Shown here in pieces: positions 41,448-50,218 of a stretch of DNA of 64,000 nucleotides. Source of the DNA: an uncultured Christensenella sp. (GTDB lineage Bacteria > Bacillota > Clostridia > Christensenellales > Pumilibacteraceae); contig CAJTPT010000002.1 in the NCBI GenBank assembly GCA_910578545.1, positions 62,001 to 126,000 of the forward strand, written 5' to 3'. The notes beneath the pieces were generated by a model. The model ran no database searches. It was not told the DNA's origin and was given only the letters and a program-made list of their open reading frames with translations. Made by a program: the position numbers and the translations under genes. Each line of letters begins with the position of its first letter. The stretch's first letter is position 1.

Positions 41448-42695
41448 TTGGAATACTTCGGCTATATTGTTTTATCATTAGTTATTTTGCTGTGTATGGT
41501 GCTTATCCACGAGCTCGGACATTACGTTGCCGCAAAGCTTTTGGGCTTTACGGTCGAGGAATTCTCGGTCGGATTCGGACCTAAGCTTATCAGCAAAAAG
41601 AAGAAAAACGGTGAAGTCTTTTCGTTAAGACTATTGCCGCTCGGTGGATATTGCTCGTTTTTGGGCGACGAGAGCGACGATTACGAGCCGCCCGCACAAG
41701 ATACCGAAAAGAATAGAACTGAAACAACCGAGCAAGGTAAAGGGCAAGACAAAGAGCAGGTATTGGCACAGGGAAGCGACGAAGACCTTTTGTCATATGT
41801 AATGCGTAACAAGGCGGAAGAGGACAAAGTTCAAGCGGTTACTCATGTACAACAGCAACCTCGTGAAATCCGTTACGACAAGAACGGAAATCCCGCACTG
41901 ACGTTTTATCAGCAAAAGCCGTGGAAACGTATTATAGTTTTGCTCGGCGGCGTAGTGTTTAACTTTTTATCGGCGATAATATTTTCGCTAATTTATATAT
42001 GGTCTGTCGGATGTCCTGCGCCGCTCATTCACGAGGTATACACCGACCCGAGCGGCAATCCCTATTGCGCCTTGCAAAAGGGCGACGTGATTATCGGCGT
42101 GGACGGTAACGATATAACGCTGATGAATTCGTACAACGATCTATCGGCAAGCTTCAAAGAGGGGCAGACAGTAAAATTCAAGGTCAACCGCGACGGCAAA
42201 ATTATTTCCGTTGAGGCGGTACGCCAAAGAATAACTACCGAAGCGGATGGCAAAAAAACCGAATATATCGGGTTCGGGTTTGTTACTTCTTCAACGTTTA
42301 TAGGCGCGAATGCAGGTCAGGCGTTTAAGTATTGCGTGCCGTATACATTTAAGTTGTCGTGGTCAATATTGGGCTCGTTCGGTCAGCTTATAACCGGGCG
42401 AGTACCTATTACTTCTGTAAGCGGTCCTGTTGGGTCGATAAAGCTTATGGCGGACGTTACTATAGCCGATTGGCGCAATATACTGATTTTACTACCGTTA
42501 CTTGCGAGCAACCTTGCGATGTTTAATATCCTGCCCATTCCGGCGCTCGACGGTGCACAGATAATTTTTACTATAGTGGAATGGATAAGAAAGAAACCGC
42601 TCAAGCGCAAGGTGCAGGCAATAATAAATGCCGTCGGGCTCATAACTTTACTCTTGTTTGTCGTGATTGTTGACATTTTGTCTTTCGCGTTGTAA
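41448..42695 (+). CDS. rseP: Site-2 protease, RseP/RasP family (M50)
   Basis: 415 residues, intramembrane zinc metalloprotease that cleaves anti-sigma factors and signal peptides. Zinc motif LIHELGHYVAAKLLG in the first helix (HELGH), a single PDZ domain (about 190-270), and the second catalytic motif NILPIPALDGAQ near the C-terminus, flanked by helices. Residues about 78-140 are a charged, low-complexity Gln/Glu/Lys insertion between the first helix and the rest, longer than usual. TTG start with GAGGAT before it, five bases after dxr. Confidence 0.93.
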   Translation: MEYFGYIVLSLVILLCMVLIHELGHYVAAKLLGFTVEEFSVGFGPKLISKKKKNGEVFSLRLLPLGGYCSFLGDESDDYEPPAQDTEKNRTETTEQGKGQDKEQVLAQGSDEDLLSYVMRNKAEEDKVQAVTHVQQQPREIRYDKNGNPALTFYQQKPWKRIIVLLGGVVFNFLSAIIFSLIYIWSVGCPAPLIHEVYTDPSGNPYCALQKGDVIIGVDGNDITLMNSYNDLSASFKEGQTVKFKVNRDGKIISVEAVRQRITTEADGKKTEYIGFGFVTSSTFIGANAGQAFKYCVPYTFKLSWSILGSFGQLITGRVPITSVSGPVGSIKLMADVTIADWRNILILLPLLASNLAMFNILPIPALDGAQIIFTIVEWIRKKPLKRKVQAIINAVGLITLLLFVVIVDILSFAL

Positions 42696-42704
42696 AATAA
42701 GAGC

Positions 42705-43754
42705 GTGAGTAATAAGGTAAAAATAAAAAACTTAACTGTCGGCGGCGGCGAACGCATTGCCGTTCAGTCTATGACAAACACCGACACACTCGATACGGAC
42801 GCGACGCTCAATCAGCTTTTGGAATTACAAAACGCAGGTTGCGATATTGCGCGTATTGCAGTGTCGAGCGAACAAGAGGTCAATTCTTGCGTGCCGCTTA
42901 TCGGTAAAACCGACATGCCGCTTGTAGCCGACATTCAGTTCGATCACAAGCTTGCAGTCAGGTGCGCGGAGATAGGGTTTGACAAGATACGTTTTAACCC
43001 CGGCAATATCGGAAGCGAAACCAACGTCAAGCGCGTAGTGGACGCATGCAGAGCGCACTCTGTACCAATCAGGATCGGCGTAAATACGGGCTCGCTCGAA
43101 AAAGACCTTTTGGGCATGCCAAAAAGCGAGGCGCTTGTAGTAAGCGCGTTGCGGCATGTTGCATTGCTCGAAAAGTTCGGATTTTACGATATAGTTATAT
43201 CGGTTAAATCGTCTGACGTGAAAACGATGGTCGATGCGTACAGGCGGCTTTCTTCGGCTGTGGACTATCCGTTGCATTTGGGTGTGACCGAAAGCGGCAC
43301 GGACGAGCGCGGAGTTGTGCGTTCGGCTATTGGATTGGGCTCGCTTCTTCTTGACGGAATAGGCGACACCATACGTGTTTCTCTGTCCGGCGATCCGGTC
43401 AAAGAGGTACACGCCGCTCGAATGATTTTACAGGAATGCGGAATCGACAAGGACTATTGCGAAATCATATCCTGTCCGACTTGCTCGAGATGTAAGTACG
43501 ATTTAAAGTCTATAGTGGATAGGATAAAGTCCGAAACGGCGGGCATAAAAAAACGCGTTAAGATTGCAGTAATGGGGTGTGTCGTAAACGGGCCCGGTGA
43601 GGCGGCTGACGCAGACTTCGGCGTTGCGGGCGGCGGCGGTGATAAAACCGCTCTGTTCGTAAAGGGCAAGGTTGTAAAGTCAATCGCAACGGACGAAATT
43701 ATCCCCACGCTTTTAAAGCTAATCGACGATAAAATAAACGGATACGAGCAATGA
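42705..43754 (+). CDS. ispG: 4-hydroxy-3-methylbut-2-enyl diphosphate synthase
   Basis: 349 residues, [4Fe-4S] enzyme of the late MEP pathway. QSMTNTDTLDTDATLNQL at the start, VADIQFDHKLA, IRIGVNTGSLEKDLL, and the cluster motif ISCPTCSRCKYDL with MGCVVNGPGEAADADFG supplying the remaining ligands. GTG start; the ribosome site is weak. Its stop overlaps the PolC-like gene start by four bases. The Rrf2/desulfurase pair in this window would serve such Fe-S enzymes. Confidence 0.96.
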   Translation: MSNKVKIKNLTVGGGERIAVQSMTNTDTLDTDATLNQLLELQNAGCDIARIAVSSEQEVNSCVPLIGKTDMPLVADIQFDHKLAVRCAEIGFDKIRFNPGNIGSETNVKRVVDACRAHSVPIRIGVNTGSLEKDLLGMPKSEALVVSALRHVALLEKFGFYDIVISVKSSDVKTMVDAYRRLSSAVDYPLHLGVTESGTDERGVVRSAIGLGSLLLDGIGDTIRVSLSGDPVKEVHAARMILQECGIDKDYCEIISCPTCSRCKYDLKSIVDRIKSETAGIKKRVKIAVMGCVVNGPGEAADADFGVAGGGGDKTALFVKGKVVKSIATDEIIPTLLKLIDDKINGYEQ

Positions 43755-45244
43755 ACGAAATTTACAACAAGATAAATGAAAAGACGGAAGGGAAGTACGC
43801 CAATATCAGATTCCCTAAAATCACGTTTGACCGTAAGACTAAAATCGCAATGGTGACGATTGTATGCGACCAAACTAACGTCGGGTTTGTAAAATCAAAT
43901 CTCGGCGAGCTCGGCAGTCTTATAAAAGAAATTTGCGGGTTTAATACTAACGTTGTGTTTGATATATCCGGCGAGCCGCCTACGCCCGCAAGCTTGCGCG
44001 CCGCAGTGGTCGGGTTTACCGAAAAATTCAGTTACGTTTCGTCTATGCTTCATACGGTGTTTGCGGAAGTCGAGCCTGTACCGTGCGTTCGGCTTAAAAT
44101 GCACACTACCATGTACGACCTTGCCAAGGACGATTATATCCCGCGTCTAAAAGAGTTTTTGCTCAACAGCTACGTTTGCGATGTCAAGCTTGACGTTCGG
44201 GTCGTGGAATACGCCCAAAGCGGCACCATGGGCTCGGCGGGGACGGTCAGTACAAAAACCGAGTACAAGCTAAGCAATCTTGTGCCGATATTAGGCGCGC
44301 TCAATCCGACAACGGCAAAGGCGATAAGCGCCGTTACCGAGCGTGCTTACAATGTAACGGTGTGCGGTATTTTCGTCATGCCCGTTCCGTTTGTCAGTAA
44401 GGGAGGAAGCTCTTACGACAAGTTTTTGTTGTACGACGGAGATAACACTATTCAGTGTGTTTACCGCCCGAACGGCGGGCCGAGCCTTGCCAAACCCGAA
44501 TACATCAATAAAACCGTTTGTATCTTAGGTAACGTCGAGTACGATGGTATGCGCCAGGAAGCGATCTTGTCAGTGCGTGAAATGGCGTTGTGTACTGCGG
44601 AAGACTTGTCCGTCATTCCGCTTGCGCCGTGCCCCAAGGATTACGCTGTAGTGCGTCCGCAAAGCTACGAGGTATTCGTTCAGTCGAGCATGTTTGACGG
44701 CGACGTACAAATGCCGCCTACGCTCGACGGTGATTTTGTTGTGTTCGACTTTGAAACGACGGGCTTGTCTGTTTTGTCTGATAGACCGACAGAGCTCGGC
44801 GCCGTAAAGATAAGCGGCGGCAAATTAACGGAAAGCTTTTCCACGCTTATAGATCCTCGGCGAGAGATCCCGCCGGAGGTAGTCGAAAAGACCGGTATTA
44901 CCAACGAAATGGTTAAAGGTCAACCGCTGTTCGAGGACGTTTTGCCCGATTTTTATAAGTTCACTTACGGCTGTTCGGTTGTTTGTCACAATATTGCTTT
45001 TGACTTTCCGTTTCTTCTTCGCGGCGGCAACAGAAGCGGCTGGGCATTTGGCGATAGACGTACGTTCGACACAATGGCTATCGCGCCGCTCGCTCTTCCC
45101 GGAATCGGCAGGCTAACGCTTGACAAGGTGCTCGAAGGGCTAGGACTTGTAAACGACAACGCGCACCGCGCCACGTCGGACGCCGAGGCGACGGCAAAAG
45201 CCTTTATAGCGATGCAGAGAAAACTTAATCAAGCTAAGAATTAA
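43751..45244 (+). CDS. PolC-like protein lacking polymerase: N-domain, OB-fold and DEDDh exonuclease
   Basis: 497 residues at the position where Firmicutes carry polC (between rseP/ispG and rimP). Residues about 1-160 resemble the PolC N-terminal domains, and about 197-285 an OB-fold. A proofreading-type exonuclease follows from about 328: FDFETTGL (D333, E335), HNIAFD (D418) and HRATSD (H472, D477), the complete DEDDh set. In full PolC (about 1430 residues) the exonuclease is inserted in a PHP domain and followed by the polymerase palm, fingers and C-terminal parts. Neither the PHP motif nor any polymerase sequence is present, and the gene ends cleanly before the rimP promoter. A structured, probably active nuclease of unknown role. 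Confidence 0.82.
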   Translation: MNEIYNKINEKTEGKYANIRFPKITFDRKTKIAMVTIVCDQTNVGFVKSNLGELGSLIKEICGFNTNVVFDISGEPPTPASLRAAVVGFTEKFSYVSSMLHTVFAEVEPVPCVRLKMHTTMYDLAKDDYIPRLKEFLLNSYVCDVKLDVRVVEYAQSGTMGSAGTVSTKTEYKLSNLVPILGALNPTTAKAISAVTERAYNVTVCGIFVMPVPFVSKGGSSYDKFLLYDGDNTIQCVYRPNGGPSLAKPEYINKTVCILGNVEYDGMRQEAILSVREMALCTAEDLSVIPLAPCPKDYAVVRPQSYEVFVQSSMFDGDVQMPPTLDGDFVVFDFETTGLSVLSDRPTELGAVKISGGKLTESFSTLIDPRREIPPEVVEKTGITNEMVKGQPLFEDVLPDFYKFTYGCSVVCHNIAFDFPFLLRGGNRSGWAFGDRRTFDTMAIAPLALPGIGRLTLDKVLEGLGLVNDNAHRATSDAEATAKAFIAMQRKLNQAKN

Positions 45245-45319
45245 TAATTGCGAGCGGTTCGCGTTTGGCAGTTGTTGCAAATATCGTTTAAAATTTTTCA
45301 GACAAATTGTAAAAAGTAC

Positions 45320-45348
45320 TTGCAATATATCGGCGCATGTGATATATT
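45320..45348 (+). promoter_or_regulatory. Promoter of the rimP-nusA-infB operon
   Basis: TTGCAA (45320-45325), a 17-bp spacer, then TATATT (45343-45348). Predicted start near 45355, leaving a leader of about 70 nt with a strong hairpin. Confidence 0.75.
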
Positions 45349-45373
45349 AGTATCAGTAGTATAAAGTGCAGCA

Positions 45374-45399
45374 TGAGAGTGGGTTTTGACCCGCTCTCA
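45374..45399 (+). promoter_or_regulatory. Leader hairpin before rimP
   Basis: TGAGAGTGGGT pairs with ACCCGCTCTCA (one G-T wobble) around the loop TTTG, giving an 11-bp hairpin in the mRNA leader. AATTGC follows, not a T-run, so it is not a terminator by itself. It may stabilise the mRNA or be a site for nusA-operon control. Confidence 0.6.
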
Positions 45400-45422
45400 A
45401 TTGCTGTTAAGGGAGTAGTACT

Positions 45423-45887
45423 ATAAACGCTGTAATCGAAAAGGTCAAGCCTACGGTGGAAAACGTGCTGTCTACGCTCGGCTACGAGCTTGTGGATATT
45501 GAGTACAAGTCCATGTACGGCGAAATGCACCTAATTGTGTATATTGCGGGCGATCACGATATTTCGCTCGACGATTGCGAACGCGCGTCCAACGCGCTTG
45601 ACGGTCCGCTCGACGCGCTCGATCCTACGGAATCCAAGCCGTACTGCTTGGACGTATCGTCGCCCGGGCTTGACAGACCGTTTAAGACCCAACGCGATTT
45701 CGAGCGCAACTACGGCAAAAAGGTAGAGGTCAAATTTTTTGCGCCTTTGCCCGGGACCAAAACCAAGCTTTTGGTCGGTACACTTCTAAGTCGTACGGAC
45801 GGCGAGGTGACGATAGAAACCGACGGAAAAACAACTGTAATAGAAAACTCGCGAGTGGCTGTAGTCAGGCCGTACGTAGAGTTTTAA
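45423..45887 (+). CDS. rimP: Ribosome maturation factor RimP, probable ATA start
   Basis: About 154 residues, needed for 30S assembly. Family motifs: GYELVDIEYKSMYGEMHL, ISLDDCERASNALDGPLD and CLDVSSPGLDRPFKTQRDFERNYGK (shown in part). No ATG, GTG or TTG occurs early enough for the normal N-terminal helix; the first standard start, GTG at 45456, would remove eleven residues. An ATA at 45423 has AAGGGAG seven bases upstream and gives about 25 residues before LVDIE, as in relatives. I therefore take ATA, a rare start also used by some translation-factor genes, as the likely start. Confidence 0.85.
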   Translation: MNAVIEKVKPTVENVLSTLGYELVDIEYKSMYGEMHLIVYIAGDHDISLDDCERASNALDGPLDALDPTESKPYCLDVSSPGLDRPFKTQRDFERNYGKKVEVKFFAPLPGTKTKLLVGTLLSRTDGEVTIETDGKTTVIENSRVAVVRPYVEF

Positions 45888-45913
45888 CTAATATTTATTT
45901 CGGGAGAGAAATT

Positions 45914-47062
45914 ATGGCAAAAAAGAATACGACACTTACGTTGCAAGCCGATTTTTATGACGCTCTTGTTGATTTGGAAACGGAGCGCGGCATAAAAAAG
46001 GAAGTGTTTATCGATGCGTTGCAGGACGCTCTTACAAGCGCATATAAAAAGCAGTACGGCATACCCAAAGCGATTAAAATCACTTTGACGCCGGAGCTTA
46101 AAACTTTCGGAATTTATACTTGTCAAAAGGTTGTCGAGGTCGTTGAAGAACGCGAGACTGAAATCAGTCTCGAGGACGCGCGTCTTATCGACAAAAAATA
46201 CAAGGTCGGCGATGAGATTTTGGGCCCGGTCGACGCCAACGAATTCGGTCGTATCGTTGCGCAAATGGCAAAGCAAATCGTCACGCAAAAGCTTCGCTCT
46301 GTCGAGAGCGAGAAGGCATACAGCGAGCTCGCCGAAAAGGAAGAGCAGCTTGTGACTTGCGTCGTACATCGCGTCGACGGCAAAAACGTTTGCGTCGAAA
46401 TTCAAAAGATGGAAGCCGTGCTTTATCCGAAGGATCAGTTGCCCGGCGATAAGTTTAAGGTCGGCGATAAAATCAAGGTTTTCGTTCGCGGTATAAAAAA
46501 CACCTCGCGCGGACCGCAGGTGCTTGTAACTCGCACTGCGCCCGGGTTTGTACGCAAGCTGTTTGAGCTCGAAGTCCCCGAAATATCGAGCGGCGTTGTG
46601 GTTATAAAGGGTATTGTCCGCGAAGCGGGCTTGCGCACCAAGATGGCTGTGTATGCTACCGATTCGGGCGTAGACGCGGTTGGCGCATGCGTAGGTAACC
46701 GCGGCGCTCGCGTTAACAGCATTATATCCGAAATCGGAGGCGAAAAGATAGATATCATCCCGTGGCACGAGGATCCGCTCGAATATATCGCAAGAGCGCT
46801 TCTTCCCGCAAAGGTCGTTATGGTCGAAGCAAAAGAGGATGAGCGTGTAGCCAAGGTCGTAGTTATGGACGATCAGCTCAGCCTTGCGATAGGCAGAGAG
46901 GGCGTTAACGCTCGGCTTGCCGCAAAGCTCACCGGCTGGAAGATAGATATCAAGCCGTATTCGACTATGGAAAAAGAAGTCAAGGCGGCTACCGAGCGCG
47001 CCGAGCAGATGGGTAGCGATAACTTTGATGTATTCGACGAGGATCTCGGAGAGCTCGACTAA
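45914..47062 (+). CDS. nusA: Transcription termination/antitermination factor NusA
   Basis: 382 residues. N-terminal RNA-polymerase-binding domain (about 1-125), an S1 domain (about 135-205, VTCVVHRVDGKNVCVEI), then KH1 and KH2 domains. GARVNSIISEIGGEKIDII and LAIGREGVNARLAAKLTGWKIDI mark the KH GxxG loops. It ends in an acidic tail, with no E. coli-type repeats, as in other Gram-positives. GGGAGAG precedes the ATG. nusB is at 61077. ylxR starts right after the stop. Confidence 0.97.
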   Translation: MAKKNTTLTLQADFYDALVDLETERGIKKEVFIDALQDALTSAYKKQYGIPKAIKITLTPELKTFGIYTCQKVVEVVEERETEISLEDARLIDKKYKVGDEILGPVDANEFGRIVAQMAKQIVTQKLRSVESEKAYSELAEKEEQLVTCVVHRVDGKNVCVEIQKMEAVLYPKDQLPGDKFKVGDKIKVFVRGIKNTSRGPQVLVTRTAPGFVRKLFELEVPEISSGVVVIKGIVREAGLRTKMAVYATDSGVDAVGACVGNRGARVNSIISEIGGEKIDIIPWHEDPLEYIARALLPAKVVMVEAKEDERVAKVVVMDDQLSLAIGREGVNARLAAKLTGWKIDIKPYSTMEKEVKAATERAEQMGSDNFDVFDEDLGELD

Positions 47063-47338
47063 ATGAAGCACGTTCCCACTCGTACCTGTATAGTATGCAG
47101 GGAGAGCAAGCAAAAGTCCGAGCTTATTCGGACTGTTAAAAAGTCGGACGGCTCGGCTGTTCTCGACGTTACCGGTCGGGAGCCGGGGCGGGGCTGTTAC
47201 GTTTGCAAAAGCGGCGATTGCATGGAACAGGCTATAAAAAAGCGTTTGTTCAATCGCGCGTATAAGGAAAGCTTGCCGCAAAGCTTTTACGACGGATTAA
47301 AAACGCAATATTCTTCACTCGGAGAAAATGGAAAGTAA
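47063..47338 (+). CDS. rnpM: RNase P modulator RnpM (YlxR)
   Basis: 91 residues. TRTCIVCRESKQKSELIRTV and GREPGRGCYVCKSGDC form the DUF448/YlxR fold, with four cysteines. The Bacillus homologue binds RNase P RNA and modulates its activity, so this connects to rnpB at 19168. It sits between nusA and ylxQ with no gap and overlaps ylxQ by 11 bases, the standard arrangement. Confidence 0.94.
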   Translation: MKHVPTRTCIVCRESKQKSELIRTVKKSDGSAVLDVTGREPGRGCYVCKSGDCMEQAIKKRLFNRAYKESLPQSFYDGLKTQYSSLGENGK

Positions 47339-47654
47339 CGACAAACTGATAACAATGCTTGGGTTTGCGCGGCGTGCCGGAAAAATTATTTACGGTTTGG
47401 ACTGTCTTAAATCGGCACGGGGTGTAAAGCTTCTCGTTCTGTCCGACAGCGCGTCCGACAACCTAAAGCGCAATATCGAGCGGCTTGCCGACGAGCGTGA
47501 AATAGCGCTCATATACGCTGCGGCGCTCGAGGATAAAGTAGGATACAATGTAAAGGCGCTCGGCTTAACCGATCCCAATATGGCAAGGGCTGTAACGGAT
47601 TACGTGCAAGCGGGCGGAACGCAATATACAATCGTGTACGGAAAACGGAGGTAA
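47328..47654 (+). CDS. ylxQ: L7Ae-family RNA-binding protein YlxQ
   Basis: 108 residues, L7Ae/L30e fold that binds kink-turns. MLGFARRAGKIIYGLDCLKSA and VLSDSASDNLKRNIERLADE are typical. Located between rnpM and infB as in Bacillus. Its target RNA is unknown. The stop overlaps the ATG at 47654 that precedes the likely infB start. Confidence 0.92.
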   Translation: MESNDKLITMLGFARRAGKIIYGLDCLKSARGVKLLVLSDSASDNLKRNIERLADEREIALIYAAALEDKVGYNVKALGLTDPNMARAVTDYVQAGGTQYTIVYGKRR

Positions 47655-47659
47655 TGCTT

Positions 47660-50218
47660 ATGGATAATGTCACTAAGAATAATACAAACAATAACGAGGA
47701 CGCGGCAAAGCATATCAAGCGTCTTCATGCGCTTGTCGAATCCAATGAAGTGCAGAGTTATCTCAAACGCATAGCCGAAATCAAAAAGCGTGTGGAAAAG
47801 CTGTATACGCACGAGCGTGCGCGTCTTGCCGAGCTTGCGTCCGACCGCGCAAGGCAGGAGCAAGAGGAACAGGAACGCTTAATCGCAGAGCGCGAAGCAG
47901 CGCGCGCCGCCGAAAGACCGCCGGTTGTGGAAGAACCCGTTCAGGAACAGCCCGAGCAATCCGCACAGCAGGAAGAGGTCGTTCAGCCCAAGGCAGAACC
48001 GTCCCAAGAAAAGCCGGTCGAAAAAGAAACCCCGCCGTCAGCAGAGAGCACGACAGGCGGAACGCGAACCGCGATACCCAGTTATATCCGCGGCGTTATT
48101 AAGCATCCCGTCAGACCTGCGCCGGAATCCCGTCCGCAAAAGGGCGAGCGTCCCGCAGGGGCGCGTTCTTCGACGCCTCGTTCCGAAAGAGGCGGAGTAA
48201 CGGGCGCTCGTCCGTTGTCGCCCCGTCCTGTGGGTTCGGCACGACCCGCGCCGGTCAAGTTCGATCCGCCTGCGGCTCAACGCAACAAACGCGAGGCGCC
48301 CGGCAAAAAGACATCCGCTAAGCCCGAAGAGCGCAAGCAGATGAATAAGCGTACGCTTATTCGTAAGGGCTATATACAGGAAAACACCGACGAAGAGCGT
48401 ATGGGCACGCGCAAGCTTAAAAACAAAAAGGTCAACAAGGTCGTTCCTTTTACGCCCATTAAAATCGAAAACGCGGTTATCACCACCGAAAATCTTACGG
48501 TCAAGATTTTGTCCGAAAAGATAGGTAAGACCGCTCAAGAGATTATCAAACAGCTTATGGAACTCGGAATTATGACCAACATCAATTCCGTAGTCGATTT
48601 CCCCACGATGCAGCTTGTTGCCGACGCGCTCGGCGTAAGCATCGAGCTTAAGCTCGAAAAGACCAAGGAAGAGGAGTTGTTGGAACTTCATTCCGAGCCC
48701 GATCCCGAGGATAGCCTTGTAAAGCGTCCGCCTATAATCACCGTTATGGGACATGTCGACCACGGCAAAACGTCGCTACTCGATACTATTCGCAAAACGT
48801 CGGTTGTCAGCGGCGAGGCGGGCGGCATTACTCAGCATATAGGTGCGTACTCCGTCGATCTTAACGGCGAAAAAATCACGTTCCTCGATACGCCGGGTCA
48901 TGAGGCTTTTACCGAAATGCGCAGGCGCGGCGCCAAAGTCACCGATATCGCCGTGCTTATTGTCGCGGCGGATGACGGCGTTATGCCGCAAACGGTAGAG
49001 GCTATCAAGCACGCCAAGGAAGCGGAAGTGCCTATCGTAGTTGCTATCAACAAGGTCGATAAGCCTGGTGCTAATCCCGAGCGAATCAAGGAACAGCTTG
49101 CCGAGCACGATTTGATTTGCGAGGAGTGGGGCGGCAACGTTCCGATGATCCCGATTTCCGCTAAACAGAATAAGGGTATAGACACACTGCTTGAAAATAT
49201 AATTTTCCAAGCCGAGGTGTTGGAGCTTCGCGCCAATCCTAACCGCAGTGCGCGAGGCTACGTTATAGAAGCGCGTTTGGATAAGGGCAGAGGTCCTATC
49301 GCAACCGTTATCGTTCAGAACGGTACGCTCAAAGTGGGCGACTATATCGTTTCGGGTACGACCTACGGCAGAGTTCGTTCGCTCACCGACGACAAAGGTA
49401 AAAACATCAAATCCGCAGGTCCGTCTATGCCTGTTGCCGTTTACGGTCTCGAAAAGGTTCCCGGGGCGGGCGACCCGATCGCGGTTGTCGAAAGCGAAAA
49501 AATGGCGCGTCAGGTCATCGAAGAGCGCGCCGCCAAGCTTAAAAACGAAATGCTATCCGACGTTCCTCAGGCTACTATAGACGTGTTCAAGGATGTCGAG
49601 AGTAAGACGACGAAGGATCTCAAGCTCGTTATCAAAGCTGACGTACAGGGCTCGAGCGAAGCGCTTAAGGAAGCGCTTACAAATCTCAGTAACGACGAGG
49701 TTACGGTTACCGTCGTGCACGGCGGCGTCGGTGCAATCAATCAGTCCGACGTCATGATGGCGGAGGTATCCAAGGCGAATATTATCGGCTTTAACGTTAA
49801 GCCGGACAGCGACGCGAGAAACGCCGCCGAGCATAACGGAATTTCTATTAAGCTATTCGGCGTTATTTACGAGGCTATGGACTACGTTCAGGCACAAATA
49901 GAGGATATGCTCGCGCCCAAGTTTGTCGAGCGCGTCGTCGGTAAAGCAATCGTTCGCACCACGTTTAAGGTGTCGGGCGTCGGTATCGTTGCGGGCAGCT
50001 ACGTGCAGTCCGGCAAGATTGTGCGAAGCGGTAAGGCACGGCTGTACCGTGGCGGCAAGCTTATTTACGACGGAAATATCGTCGGTCTTAAACGGTTTAA
50101 GGACGACGCCAAGGAAGTTACAATCGGACTCGAGTGCGGTATTGCAATCGGCGATTATACCGAGTACTTGGAAGATGATATCATTGAATGCTACGTAGTG
50201 GAAAAGGAGAGCAAGTGA
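47660..50218 (+). CDS. infB: Translation initiation factor IF-2
   Basis: About 852 residues, the GTPase that places initiator tRNA on the ribosome. The first about 250 residues are low-complexity, rich in Glu, Arg, Pro and Ala. Then comes the IF2 N-domain (about 265-330) and the G domain with GHVDHGKTSLLD, DTPGHEAF and NKVDKPGANPE. Domains II-IV follow. The second ATG (47660) is preferred because GGAGG lies eight bases before it; the first, 47654, is only two bases from that site. The stop overlaps the rbfA GTG. Confidence 0.96.
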   Translation: MDNVTKNNTNNNEDAAKHIKRLHALVESNEVQSYLKRIAEIKKRVEKLYTHERARLAELASDRARQEQEEQERLIAEREAARAAERPPVVEEPVQEQPEQSAQQEEVVQPKAEPSQEKPVEKETPPSAESTTGGTRTAIPSYIRGVIKHPVRPAPESRPQKGERPAGARSSTPRSERGGVTGARPLSPRPVGSARPAPVKFDPPAAQRNKREAPGKKTSAKPEERKQMNKRTLIRKGYIQENTDEERMGTRKLKNKKVNKVVPFTPIKIENAVITTENLTVKILSEKIGKTAQEIIKQLMELGIMTNINSVVDFPTMQLVADALGVSIELKLEKTKEEELLELHSEPDPEDSLVKRPPIITVMGHVDHGKTSLLDTIRKTSVVSGEAGGITQHIGAYSVDLNGEKITFLDTPGHEAFTEMRRRGAKVTDIAVLIVAADDGVMPQTVEAIKHAKEAEVPIVVAINKVDKPGANPERIKEQLAEHDLICEEWGGNVPMIPISAKQNKGIDTLLENIIFQAEVLELRANPNRSARGYVIEARLDKGRGPIATVIVQNGTLKVGDYIVSGTTYGRVRSLTDDKGKNIKSAGPSMPVAVYGLEKVPGAGDPIAVVESEKMARQVIEERAAKLKNEMLSDVPQATIDVFKDVESKTTKDLKLVIKADVQGSSEALKEALTNLSNDEVTVTVVHGGVGAINQSDVMMAEVSKANIIGFNVKPDSDARNAAEHNGISIKLFGVIYEAMDYVQAQIEDMLAPKFVERVVGKAIVRTTFKVSGVGIVAGSYVQSGKIVRSGKARLYRGGKLIYDGNIVGLKRFKDDAKEVTIGLECGIAIGDYTEYLEDDIIECYVVEKESK

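Noticed and set aside
45884..47281. 465-codon open frame on the minus strand opposite nusA and rnpM
   Set aside because: Opposes genes with clear domains; its sequence is complementary-strand artefact of biased codon use and has no ribosome site.
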